Part shown: positions 37,701 to 50,600 of the stretch, piece by piece
Layout of the letters: every line of letters starts with the position of its first letter
Position numbering within the stretch: position 1 is the first letter of the stretch
Assembly (NCBI GenBank): GCA_030141605.1
Contig: JAQGDQ010000038.1
Span: forward strand, 744,001 to 808,000
Origin: Tubiluchus corallicola
Lineage: Eukaryota; Priapulida; Priapulimorpha; Priapulimorphida; Tubiluchidae
Length of the DNA: 64,000 nucleotides
Direction of reading: 5' to 3'
Notes under the pieces: generated by a model
The model's database searches: none
What the model saw: the letters and a program-made list of their open reading frames with translations, nothing else
Told to the model about the DNA's origin: nothing
Position numbers and translations under genes: made by a program

Positions 37701-39069
37701 AGCAAATATGAACAGAACAACAAAACTCTGAAAAGAAGAAAAGCTTCATATTTAATCTCATTCAAGTTTATAATATTATAAAAAAACACCAACGAATCGA
37801 ATTACTGAACAGATTCATTAAAAACAATCCAATTTGAGACCAGTTTGGATGGCTTGCAAAGAAAGACATGATCAGGTTAACAATAAGGCAAAACCATTTA
37901 TTTTTACTTATTGAGGGGGTAAGTGAGTGAGTTTATAAATACTATCTGGCTCAGAAACTCGAGTTTGCAGTTAATCAAGTCATGCTCTCATGAACAATGC
38001 ATGATAACTGAAAGATTTGCTAGGTTGCCAACATCAGATGTTATGTGAGTCCAATGAAAAACCCGGTTTATAGTAGTGGAGGGCAAAATCGACTACTAAT
38101 AATCAATTACTTGCCCTCAACTCTCTAGTATTGATTACTTTGTTAAGTAATCAAATATTAAATGATGACTTTTCATTATTGAATTTATAAAAAAATTGAA
38201 ATGCAAAAAATATAAAATGCATGTATAGCAAATAACAACATGTGTAAATCGCGGACGTAAACGTTTCGTGCGTCGAACAGCTAAAGTATAATTTAGTCAG
38301 TTTTCTCAAATCATGTTGTACCGATCTGGAACTCATTGTCTGCATATATGTTGATGGTGCACCCCTCGTAACTGCACAAAATATTAAGTTATTTAAAAGC
38401 CGCTTATATAAAGTCAACTTGCATAAATTCCTTGTACACAATAGACACATGTAAGCAGTTAATCTCTTTGTCTTTACCACACTCTTGTAAATATTTTATT
38501 TGTATGTTTTTGCCAACGTGTTTTATATTATATTGTTTTTATTGTAGACTGTATTTTACTTTTGGGCGTGAATAAAATAACATAAATAAATAAATAAACA
38601 CTTTCAAACGCAAAACTCGTTCAGCTCCACCTTCAGCGATTTCAGTTAAGCTTTAGTATGCACTGTGAGTACAGGTTTGTGTTAGCCACCCATTTTTAAA
38701 CAGACACCGCGGGCTATCTCAGTAATCGATTACTGCCTAAAAGTAATCGGTAATCGCGATTACTTGAAATCACTTGTATTGCCCACCACTAGCTTACGGT
38801 GTCGATCGTGTGACACAGGCCATACACACTTTAGTGAATCTACCCTATTTTTGCTTGAATCATCAAAAGAACGAAAACAATTTTTGTATGTCAAAATTTT
38901 ATTCACTAGTTTATTCAAAGCTTTTTAGTTACAAAAGCACATCTTTACCACTTACCAAAATGCCGAAAGCTATAAATAGAATCAAATTTATCCCAGCTAA
39001 ACCTTTTGGTTCTTTAGTAGTCGTTTCTGGTGCGACCGTAGTAATGTCTAATGTAATGTTTGAATCCAT
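34782..39069 (-). CDS. C1orf43: C1orf43 (NICE-3) family single-pass membrane protein
   Basis: Seven exons (minus): 39069-38956, 37727-37626, 37262-37154, 36667-36614, 36238-36078, 35335-35277 and 35109-34782 (stop TAG). They sum to 308 aa with all phases matching. One membrane segment at ~22-47 (GINLILFIAFGIL joined to SFVVLFIFAKRQ) is followed by the family signature RFALKSRKGPHVPIG, a YRMKAID block, and a helical region with RLAQLYEDARHDP and EFGIKEYKEYTDLLKELL. The C-terminal ~100 residues are Ser/Thr/Arg-rich, then acidic, and longer than the human tail (253 aa in total). The human protein localises to Golgi and mitochondria and has been linked to phagocytosis; its molecular role is unclear. 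Introns carry a reverse-transcriptase relic and a hAT element. The start is 421 bp from the divergent MTHFS start. Confidence 0.93.
37323..37605 (+). mobile_element. Decayed LINE reverse-transcriptase fragment
   Basis: In C1orf43 intron 2, antisense to the host gene. A 57-codon open stretch reads SGFGCKVGDTYTSAVS, then YADD, then LTLSAPSVCAL. This is the palm-domain catalytic box (YADD) of non-LTR reverse transcriptases with its usual flanks. After a stop at 37494-37496 the similarity resumes in another frame (RGRMIPSLSMFHTHYYIKWL), the segment normally following the palm. The copy is frameshifted and inactive. Confidence 0.8.
38074..38791. mobile_element. hAT-like MITE with a nested LINE 3' fragment
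   Basis: Intron 1 of C1orf43. Terminal inverted repeats: left TAGTGGAGGGCAAAAT, right (reverse-complemented) TAGTGGTGGGCAATAC. Just inside the right end are AGTAATCGATTACT-type palindromic motifs; the left end has similar but degraded ones. The flanking octamers gtttatag and gcttacgg agree at 5 of 8 positions, consistent with an old target duplication. The centre is a separate insertion. Confidence 0.75.
38245..38602 (+). mobile_element. LINE 3' terminus with (ATAA)n tail, inside the hAT element
   Basis: The plus strand encodes FSNHVVPIWNSLSAYM, then a stop. This is the conserved C-terminal signature of non-LTR retrotransposon ORF2 (xNRVVPxWNSLP). Non-coding sequence and a short ATAA microsatellite tail at 38.57-38.60 kb follow, as in several LINE clades. 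Confidence 0.7.
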
Positions 39070-39489
39070 GCAAAATAATTTCCAAAAACCACTTTAAATG
39101 ATCAGCGGTCTTAAAGTTAAAATATATCAAGTGAACAAGAAAATTTTCACATAAGCATGTAAGCTGACATATTGGTTTTTCGTAACAAAAAGTGTGGGTA
39201 GTATCAGTTTATAAATCAAATCAAAATGCAAACACAAAATTATTTTAAATAAATTAAAAAATTATTAAAGATTGCACTGCAGTTTACGTTTTATTTTTCA
39301 ATTTTTTGGTTTAAGCAATACATTTAGGAAACTATTTTTTTTAACAAATACCACTTATACATGGCTGCCCCCGTGTTACAGCAAATATTACATGCTTAGT
39401 TACTTTTAATAAAATTTAGCACTTTCGATGTTTTTACGGGTAATATTAACAACGTTTCAAATAAATGTTGACAACCACAATACGCACTC
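39070..39489. promoter_or_regulatory. Short bidirectional interval between C1orf43 and MTHFS
   Basis: Only 420 bp separate the two divergent start codons, so promoters and both 5' UTRs must share this AT-rich space. No TATA box, initiator or other motif can be assigned with confidence. Confidence 0.55.
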
Positions 39490-40878
39490 ATGAAGGCTGC
39501 AAAGTCTGCTTTACGGAAAGAAATGAAACAGCGCATTAATTTACTGAACGAGGATGAAAAGCTGAGACAATCACAGATTGTAACAAACAAAGTACAGTAC
39601 TCAGTATTCTAGTTAATAGTAAAAGGCTAGTATTAATGTAATAGTACGTTTTAGTATTATTGTTTACTTCACACTAGTTACCAAATAAGTAAAGCCACTG
39701 ATAAGGCTGAATTGAGGCATAAAGGCAGTGTATTTTTTCAGTTACTGCAAATGCAGAGTTATAAAACCAGCCAAAGAGTGTCAGTGTTTCTTTCAATGCG
39801 AAGTGAAATCCAGACACAGGACATAATTAAGAACATTTTTCATCAAAGGAAAGATTTATTCATTCCTAGATACACAACTGTAGGAGGTAACAAGATGGAT
39901 ATGGTAAGGTAATTTTAGAATCTCCTCTTCTTAACTGTGACAACTTTTTTGATTATTGTTATTTACACAATCAGTTATGCATACTTATTGCTTTGTATGT
40001 GGCGAATTTGTAAGAATAAATTTAAATTGCACTAAATTCTTATTAGACTGGAGTGATTGGTAAATTAAAGAGCTTAACCAACTTTTAGGTTGGCTTCCTG
40101 CGAAACCCGAAAAAATGTTTTTCATTAAATTGAGTATGTAACTTTTAGCCAATAAAGATAAAATTGTGGATAAGCATGTTAATGTGCCACATCTGACACA
40201 TTTTAAGATCAACTACATTTTTGTGGGAGTTCAGTTGTTCTTTCTAAAATTCATTGTTGCTGCTGTTTTAGATTGAACACCTGGGAAGAATATGAAGAAT
40301 TACCTGTGACCAAATGGAATATAAAACAGCCGTCACTGGATGCTCCGAATCAATCAGCTGATGATGCAGGTATTGCCAATTGCTAATTTCATTAATGAAT
40401 TTAATTCTCAAGAAATCGATTCCTTAAATATATGCTTGCCTCAGCACTTTCTCACAACATACTTATTTACATGTTATCAGCAAAACACAATGTACTTGTT
40501 GATACAGATTTTTTTATAAAATGACGTATTTACAAAATACTTGCCAAAGAATATTCAACAGCAGATTTGCACCTCATCCTATAACTGACAGAGTGCTACT
40601 TTATCAACAAAATTATATTATGATTGTTTTATTTTCAAGGCGGCCTAGACTTAATTATAGTTCCTGGTGTAGCTTTCACAAAAGACGGACATCGAATGGG
40701 TCACGGTGGTGGTTTTTATGATGCCTATATCAAAAGATGCACGACAAAATTTGCTCATCGCCCGTACCTCATTGGCATGGCTTTCAAAGAACAAATTGTA
40801 GACAGTGTTCCTATTACTGAACACGATGAACAAATAGATGTAGTTTTATATGAAAGCCGCGATCTCTCTGCCTGCTGA
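39490..40878 (+). CDS. MTHFS: 5-formyltetrahydrofolate cyclo-ligase
   Basis: Cytosolic enzyme that uses ATP and Mg2+ to convert 5-formyl-THF to 5,10-methenyl-THF, returning folinic acid to the one-carbon pool. Four exons: 39490-39591, 39742-39908, 40272-40369 and 40640-40878 (TGA). They give 201 aa with matching phases; the human enzyme is 203 aa. Visible motifs: N-terminal ALRKEMKQRI helix; FLSMRSEIQT; FIPRY, then MDMVR (substrate and nucleotide contacts in the family); and the C-terminal signature PGVAFTKDGHRMGHGGGFYD, the glycine-rich ATP-binding loop. The last residues DEQIDVVLYE match the usual C-terminal strand. A complete, apparently functional gene. Confidence 0.97.
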
Positions 40879-41670
40879 GAAATGGCTGACATAAGAGATA
40901 CGTTAAATAGTAGTATACATTATATGTACCAAACAACTTTCACTTTTATTCACTTTTGCTCATATTGTGGTATGATTTTAAGTATTGATTCTTATTTCCA
41001 TTTTGTGATGCCATGGATGTAAATTTGCAATAATTTTTATGAAAATCAAAATCATATCCACTCCGAACTTTTACAAGATTGTTAATATTGTATCTATTTA
41101 CCTTATTTGATAGATAATACAGTTTTGCTTTTTGCACACATAATGATACAGAAAAAGAAACTGTTTCAGAAGAAAATTGTTTATTTACAAGCTATACCAC
41201 AATTATTTAAAATTCATTTACAACTTGATTGCATTTTCAGTTTTGAAACGCAATGGAAAATCATTTAAGACTATAACGTAGCCAATTGCAAATATAAAAA
41301 TTATACTTTCTGGTCAAGGTAAAACACTTTTCATCCTTTATTCCACGATCGTAAAAGTGCTGACTGACCAAAGTCTGACTGACGCAGTTGCTGAACCATG
41401 CTAAGATGACTTTGACAATCAGTCATAATGAATGGTATCTATGTTATACTGCAGTACAGTATCGACAACAATAAAATAACTCTGCCACAATACAGCAAAA
41501 TTAAGTAGCTCAAATCTGCTAGTTTCAGGAAAATTTGTAGAACAAGCAACAAGCTACGCTGATAAATTCATTTTGTTCTACTGTGAAATTTTCCCTACAG
41601 CAAAATTGCAATGCTTAAATATGTAACACAAACAAGAAGTGACGTGAAATATGTATGATACACAAAACTT
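40879..41670. other. Convergent 3' interval between MTHFS and PUF60
   Basis: About 790 bp of AT-rich DNA holding the two 3' UTRs. On the minus strand an AATAAA at 41337-41342 is a plausible PUF60 poly(A) signal, ~330 bp past its stop; another lies near 41180. No clear signal for MTHFS was seen. No other gene is evident. Confidence 0.45.
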
Positions 41671-44600
41671 TTAACCGGTTAGGTCTTGAGCGTCGAACAT
41701 TGACTGATCATACAGCTCTGCTTTAACCACACGTCCTCCGAAAAATCGCCCATTGAGAGCATTCTTTGCTGCTTCAGCTTCTGAAAGAGCCAAAAAATCT
41801 CTAAATTTGTAAATTCTGGAATAATAAATTTTCTGCAACACAACGATTATTCTATTATAAAAACAGACAACTTGGAAGTATACTAAAATTGTGTCAAAAC
41901 CCCATCAAGCATCCACCAGTAACGATGCATCACACAAATTACTAGTTTTTAATTCTGATAATAATTACTACGTTAAATACTAGCAACCATTTTCCAAAAA
42001 GCAGAAACTATAATTTCTAACAGAAGTTGTAGTTCTAATTACATGTTACATGTAACACGACTGCAAGACTGTGCTGATCAATTCAACTTACCCCTTGGTA
42101 AACTGAATTCTACAAACAGCTTCACAATAACTGCCGCATCCTCATCTTCACCTTGCTTCTCTTGATAAATGATCACACGGTCTACGTTGCCATATCTACT
42201 GCATTCTTCCGTCACTTCAGTTTCAAGGTCATCATCTAAATCCTCTGGACCAACCATGTTCTTCAGAACTAATACTCTTGACTAGGATAAGTCAAAAGAG
42301 AGCACTATGACAACACAATTGGTGCATAATTTTATAGCCACTAAACTACCACATACTGCTTATACGCTGCAGGGTTTCATATCAACCCTATACATAAATA
42401 CTAACATAACAGTCATTTTACTTATTTATATGAACTTTATATCTTCAAGGGACACGAGTTAAACAGAGCCGATTGTATCATAAACTTTCGCACTTGCTCT
42501 TTTGAATACAGAAAATGGGATAAAAACATTTATGAATACAATTTTTATTATTTTGTAATAAAATAAAAAAAAATTGTTGTTGAAAATATGAATGGGTATT
42601 TTACCATTGGGTATCTAGCTTTTTGGCACCAAAGAACTCTGGCTTCTATCATTCAGTGCAGTATGCTTTCAAATACTTTTATTTTAGAGTTAGGTTTAAT
42701 GTAATAATCACATTAAAATATCTTTAAATAACACATTAACATCACAAATATCCACCCACCTCAGACTTTCGTAACAACTTCTGCATGACCATATGTCGAG
42801 CATTGCTTCCACTAATATGCATCTCCTCCTGCTGTTGGAGAGTAAGTGGAAGTTCTGGCTCCTCTTTGGGCGGCTCTTTGGGAGATGACACTTTGGTTGC
42901 TGGAGCAGGGATGCTCGTTATGATTCCTGGAGGTGGAATAACAACTCCTGAGAACCAACATTTAATTAGTGAAATTGTTTGCCCATTAAATACGTGTATA
43001 TTATAAAGAACTTCTCCCGTTAACAGTGTACAAAAAATAAATGCGTATGACAGCTGCTATATCTAAAACTGACAATAACAGACATTCTAAACAAAACAAA
43101 ACTTTGTTACTCTAACCAGATATTTTTAGCCAAATTTGCATGCAGTTTCAGATCTGCATCAAATTGAAACAAAACTTTAGGTAAAATTACAGTACCTGGT
43201 GGTGGAACAATGGGTGATGAAGCAGCTGGCATTCCCGTAGGTAAATTTGCACCTGCTGACATAACAACAGGCTGTGATACAGGCACTAGCCCTGCTGCCG
43301 TTGCTATAGTAGGCAAAGCAATGCCAGGTGGTGGAATAGCAGCGTTGGGAGCTGTGGCGATTGTTGGTACACCAGTTGACATCATTTCATTGGTTGCGAC
43401 AGTGCTTTGTGCCAGTGAAGATGGGGTTGCAGCAGCAATCTTCTCAATATCTTCTTTTGAAGCATCCAGCTTTATTCCTGTTAGAGCCTATAAGAAATGC
43501 ACAAATGAGAAAAAAAATCAAACAAAAGATAGTTGCAATTCGGTTGTCTTCTACAATTACTTGAAAATTTAAAACAATGCAAAGAAATTACAAATGAGTT
43601 AAATTTTGATATAATTTGAGCAATTATGAACTCAAATTATTGGGAACTGCATTTTTTGTTCTATTGTAATTGGAAGTTGAAGAAGATGGACAACCTGTTG
43701 GGTCCGTCCTGCAGCCACTTTCCTTGGTTCTCATGACAAGCATGCCAGTTAAATGAGCTAGCTGTAGTTTTAGCCATGCAAAGTCAGAAGAGTCAATTGA
43801 AATGCCACATAGGCGATTTGAGTTTATTTGGCTACATCTGTACAATAATTGTAACTAAAGTTGAACACTTGTCAGTGCCAAAGAAATCTTGGTTTCACTT
43901 ACTTGCACGTTACTTGTAACTGCCTCCATTGCTTGTATCTTTGCCGTTACAGCTGCTGCTGCTACCGCCGAAGCTGTGGGCATTGTACTTGGTTGAAGGG
44001 ACAGTGCAGCAGAGTTGGGTGAGGTAATTGCCTGTTTAAAGAGAAATAACTAACAAGTTGGTTATCGAGTTTTACCAGAATTCCATCAAAGATATAGATG
44101 TCAATTGACATATGCAACTTTGCTGGATGCATTTCTAAATTAAAATTATATTTTTCACAATTATGTACCATAAAAACATTTTGCAGTAAAAAAAGCTGTC
44201 TGGTAATTATACTGGACACAGTCAAGTCCTTCGCCCAAGAATGACCAAAACACTCACACAGCAATTAATTTCAAAATATGAAGTTGCCTGGTTTACAGAA
44301 AAATTTTGAAATCTCGAACCTCCTTCATTTTTAGTTTGTAAGCCATGTAGTTTGACAAAGGAACTGTTTTTGTGACTTTTAAATTTAACAATATCACAAC
44401 TGTCTATAAGAACACAAAAATCTTACCCGGCCCACCCGCAGATACTGTCCGCCTAAATCAAACAAATTCATCGAACTGATAGCATCAGATGCAGATTGGT
44501 AAGATCCATATTCAACAAAACCATATCCCCTATGTAAGAAAATGATAATTAGTACCATTTCTGTAAGACCACTGCCAAAATTGTGCCTCTTCTGCAAAAT

Positions 44601-47600
44601 CATTCAGGTTAAAGTAAATCTACTTTTCACTAAAGACACTTCAACACCCTTATACCTATGCAGCAAAGCTCATTTATTAAGGTTTCCAAACTTAAAAATT
44701 CCAGGCAGTATTAATCAGCTTAGTATATGCCAAACAGTGATCTTTATCAGACGTGTCATTATAATAAAAGGTAGTTTATAAAAAGATGCACACTTACGCA
44801 ATTTCAATTTATTTATTTATTTACCAATCATAATTAATTAATCTAAAATTATGCTGAGCTACTCAAACTTTGAAAAAATGGGTGATTCTAAACTTGAGCT
44901 TAAAATATCAGAGAAGAATGAGCAATATAAAATAACACCACTTTTCCATACATACTTATGTCGACCTGGGATTGAATCTGGTGCTAATTCACACGAAATC
45001 ACTTTTCCGAATGCCTCAAATACACTGAAAACACAAATACAAATTATTATAAAAAAACATATAGGTACCAAATAATATAATATATATTTCAATATATACT
45101 ACTCTATACAGATATTAGATATGATCACTATCTTCATTATCACTAGTATTTGCTATTGTGTAAAATGAAATGCAATCATAGAATATCTCAAAAACAGAAA
45201 CCAAACAAAAATTTCATTAGTAAATTGGTCTACAATATTGTCTGCGCATGCAAAATACATGATCTCCTTTAATGAGAAAAAGCAACACTAACCTCTGCAC
45301 ATCTTTTTCCGTCAAATCTTGGTGTATGGAGGCAACATAAATCCGGTTGAAATGTTTAGATTCTTCCATAAGGGATTCAATTATTGGCTGGGCTTGAGGC
45401 ATATTGCTCGGCCGACCAACCTAAAAATAAATACGGAAGTGGTTAAGAAGATGCATAGATTTAAATTTCATGCCTGTGCAGAAAGAGATACTGCAATGAC
45501 GAATCTCTTCACTATCAATACTTCATGACTATGTCACTCGATAGCTGTTTTATTCTAACAACTGAATTCAGTTTTTGTATCAAATATGATGCACTATAGA
45601 ATTTGCTTTACAAAATGGCAGCCATTGTTAACTTGACAGATCGCAAGAATGCATTGTTAATCTGCAGTCCATCTCATTTGGAATAAATTTTGCAATTTTT
45701 TTGGTTTTGGAGGTCTGTTGCCACATTAAGCCCCTTTTATTTCTATTTTTGTTGTAGATGCTTTCAAGACCTATCTTTATTAGTCCATAAACCCCAACAG
45801 TTTGTTTCGCGTCTCTGCTGGTTCTAAATTTTTGGTGAATTCTGTTTCAGTTTTTCCTTCAGGCATCTTATTTGAAGAATTTAGTACCAGAAAATTGCTT
45901 TCCTGCCAATTATAATCAGACTTGATCAAGAAAAACAACGGATTCTTATTTTTCCCAACTGGTATATACATCTTCCCTTTTTCAGCCACTTACCTTAAGT
46001 GATCACTAACCTTGTTTACATCACCAATTTATATAAAAAAATCCCCTTGCAACAGACCAGAATATGTTAATCTTTACACACACTTAATTACTTCAATGTC
46101 TGCCAAGTGGCAATATAATTACTGCACGAGATGTGTAATCCTACGATTACAAATTTGTAACCAATAAACAATATAATCTGGCATTATCAAAACGAAATTA
46201 GTATAGCGATAAAATACCTTGATATTTCTGCCCCCGATCATGACGCCATTCATCTGCTCTAAAGCTAACTGAGCAGCCTCAGGTATGTCATATTCCACAA
46301 AAGCAAAACCCTTGTGTTTCATGGTAATCGGATCCCATGACATGTTGACGGACTTTATGGGACCAAACGGTTGAAACGCCTGTCTTATTGTGTCTTCTTT
46401 CAGCTCAAAGCTAATGCTCCCAACATATACTCTGAAAAAGTGGTTACATAAACTGATAGTGTTTGATGAAGCGTGAAAGTTTCAAACAACGATTGTAAAT
46501 ACATGGTCGTCCGGAATACACATTCCCAAACTAACCTATAGCCTTTTATTATGGTAAAGAGATTCGTAAAAGTGACACACATCACCGTGTACCCAGGTGT
46601 CTCCTTTTTCAAAACAGCTATAAATTTCTCTCCAAGTTCTCCTAACACTGGACGTTTTTTGTACATGGTCCAATAGGCATTTTCTCAGGCCTAACTTCTC
46701 AATTTTTTACTGGAACACTGTGTTCAAAAAAAGTCAAAGCAGCACTTGACCATGGTGTTTGAGTGAAATTTATGAATCATTGGAAAGAGGAGAAACCGGG
46801 CAAAACAATAATGTAGGTTCTTTTTACAAATACCTCTACCAAACCAAGACGAAGGCTACATGTTAATTTGAAGCAACTGCTTTTGGACGACCCTGTATGA
46901 ATTGTATTAACAGCCATATTATTATGTAAATACCTATCATTTTTTACCATTGGCTATCATTTTTTATGTTACACAACCATATATGCAAAAGAATTTTTGC
47001 AAAAAGCATCCAAAAATGATTATTTACACATGTGGCTTTACTCACAAATCAGAAAGCCACCATTTGAAAGTCATTTGAAGGGACGTTTTTATTATTTGTA
47101 CTTTACTGTTTAAATATAAGACAAAAAGCACCATGGCAACTTACCTAGAAAATAATTAAAATAATTTTAGAATACTCACCTGCAAGCAAGTACCAAAGCT
47201 TGCTGACGTTGTATGCTTTTCATTTGCTGGAAAAAAGTAAAAGCATAGACTAACCAAGTGAACAAGTGCATAAAAATTTAATATAAATCAGTGCGAGACA
47301 CAACGCAAGACATTTCAAATATATACATATATATATATATATATACATATATACTTTTCAAAAATATCAGCAATATGCACTAAAATGAATCACCATTTGA
47401 TGTATTCACTGATATACAAGTATCAGTCAGCTCAAAAAACTAGAAAATTAACATCTTATAATTATTAGCAATCTCCTGACCTCTAAAAGATTTTGCAGTG
47501 TCTCCTTTTGTCATTAAACATGTACCAAAAAACTAACATCTCATGTGGAACATTGATGGATTTATGCTTATCTCAGCTTTAGCGATTCTTGAATGAATCG

Positions 47601-50600
47601 TTGTTAGGCGTATTCCATCACCTTTTAGGTAACTGCTGATATTGAAAAATTTGAAAATTCTTACCTGTTGTTGATGGGCAATTGTTTGTTTGATCAGTAC
47701 ATGTTTGATGCTCTGTTCCATGGCATACTTTTTAGCTTTTTTCACAAATTCATTTTGCTCTGTGTTCAGTTTGGGGGCTGGTGTTAACAGAGGTAGATCT
47801 TTTTTTGCACCAGAGCCTGCTAAAACTTGCCCAATCTGAAATCAAACAAATCAAAATAATAAGAAAAGGTTATGCCAAAAGATGAACATATTATGAAAAT
47901 TAGAATTCCAAGCACAAAATTTATGCTAATCAGGGAACAGCATTTCATCAGATTTCTTCCAAAAGCCTGGTGAAACAAAATAAAACACAATAGAAATAAG
48001 TACATTTTCAAGATTCAGTTTACAAAAAAATAAATATTAGGCATCAAATTCAGAATGACAATTGGATTCGATGTTAATGAAAATTAGTCTCACTAAAACA
48101 ACAGTAAACAAACAGTCAACTATGATTAAAAATAAATATTGTTATGGGGGCCAAATGCCATTTATTTTCGAACATCTTCTAACTTGTGAATGACTAGTCT
48201 GTGTGAAGCCATTGCATTGAATACTAGGTATAAAATCATCATTATGGAGTAGCCTGGTCGATTCAGTAGATGAACAGGCCAGGCGTTTTTAACATCTCAG
48301 CACCTGTTCCATTCTTGTCAACCAGCATGAAGTACATGAGATAGATTTCTGGCAAGCCTCCTTTTAAATTTCGACTTCCAGATTCTCTGCATATCAGTAC
48401 CATCGTAAACAACATGAATTTTATTTATTCGACAAAATTGCACACGGACATTAACTATAGCAGATGCAGAAAAGTCTGAAGAGAGCACTAACCTGTTCTT
48501 GTTCAGGCAGAGGAGAGTGACTGCGGAACGCTCCAATTGCAGGAGGATCGCCTGCAAAGAAAAAACAAACATCAGCACCGAGCTGTATCAAAATAGGAAT
48601 TACAGTTTTCTTTGCCAAGTTCACCTTTAACAACTACATGCAAAGTGCAAGCAAACAACATCAGTTACATAAATACTGTACAAAACATTGCACATCGTTT
48701 TCCATACGTGAGCTGTATATGTTTAGCAAAAACCTCAGAAATTCAAGATATTTATATCTTATTTTGTACATAACCTGATGATTATGGGTTGGTCACAGGA
48801 CCTGTGCATCTTTCGTGACCAGCAACACCAACGGCTACAACCACGATCAAGACATGCTGAGGTGTGCCCATACACATCCTCCAGACTAAGGGTCACATGT
48901 TCGTACACAAAAAAAGAGAAAAGCAATACGTGATTTACTGATTCAGATATCAAACTCAATTGATGCAAAAACTGAGTTCATTAATATTAAATTGTCTTTA
49001 TACTTACAAGACAGCTAGTGCACAGCATTTAACCTAGATATTATTTTTATTTTAGTGATCAGTTACTGATAAATATGAAATGGCCATTTATTTAACAAGC
49101 TACTGTTACTAAAAGTAAAGGAAAGTGACTAAAATACTGAATGTGCTAAAAAGAATAGCTAAAAGTTAGCACTTTCCTGAAAATTAAATTTGTATTATTC
49201 AGAAAAATTTCCATCTTGAAAATCAAAACAAAAGTCATCACAAGCTCCTTAGTACTAATAGCAGTACGTAATTAAGTATTGCATTCTATTCTATAATATG
49301 AAACTACCCGAATTCGCCGTTTGTCAAATGTTTTGCTGGTGTCTGTAAAGCACATACAAAAAAGATAAGCATCTATTGTGAATATATATTACGAGCAAAA
49401 TTAGTAAATGTGTTCTGTTCACTCAGGGTACTTATTTCCATATTGTTTTATGAAATATAAAGGCAACAAATGAACCCAAGTAACTAATACAAATTATCGT
49501 CGTGTAGTCCTGTGCCAAGAGTTACTCTGAGCTTGCAAAACCTACAAAATGGAAAAATAACTACACCCAAATATTAATTTCACAACTTAAGCTAGAATAT
49601 CACTACTAATATCACTTAAGAGTGATAATCTCAATTTATACAAATTTTTGCTAGCCCGACAACATCTTACAAACCCCTGCACTGAGCTATAGAATGTCAC
49701 ATTGTTCATGAAATGCTGCACAAAGTTCAAACATTACACCCAGATGTGTGAAACACTGGTCAACAGAAAATGTTTGACTATAAAATGCCTGCAAAACACA
49801 GACAACTAAAGACATTAATTGTACCAGCAAATCTAATAAAAGTGCATGGCTAAGTTGTTTAAAATAAAATTGGTCAAAGTTTAGGCCAATGAAATCGAAG
49901 AAACACTAAAATGTTTACTTAAAGGTTGATCAGAAACTGCTTTACGAGTCCATGTGCAAACTTACGGCTTTATCTGCAAAACACTATTAAAAACATGGCC
50001 ACCATTAACCAATAATTCAAATGACAGCATCAAGGAGATATTCATTGCCACCAAGTAATCCATAATGTTAATAAACTAAACAAAAACCAGCTAATTATAA
50101 TTTTATTCTATATCCAAGAGAGATGAACTTGCAGTAACTTGGTTTCGTTACACTTAAGCTAGCATAGATTCACATTTGCCAAACTTATGAACGAACTCGT
50201 TTACCACTTTCTTACTGAAGTCACCTAAAATAAAAATCACAGTAGAACAGAAATTCATCCTGGATATTCATTCATCTCTAAGACTTGCACTGCGTGCACA
50301 CAAACACACGCATGGCCACACACATTACACACACTCCTCATTTATAATAGTTAAACAAAGATAATTTTATGAGTAAAATTTCTCATATTGTTTCATTGCA
50401 ATAGTATATCAAGGTCGCAGTAAACTTACAAAGCACAGCCAATAAAGCACAAAAGCAGATGTAAATTTTGATGTAAATTTACAAACTAGAAATTGTTCCA
50501 AGCACTCTACATGTAAGGAAAAGTAACACAAGTAACAAGAAAAGTAAAGACCACGCCGAAAAATGATTTAAAAAAGTCATCTGTTCTGATTTCGCTTTAA

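Noticed and set aside
46400..46666. 88-codon minus ORF running into PUF60 exon 6
   Set aside because: Its 3' part is the PUF60 exon in the coding frame and its 5' part is intron and MITE; the acceptor at 46432-46433 explains the exon better.
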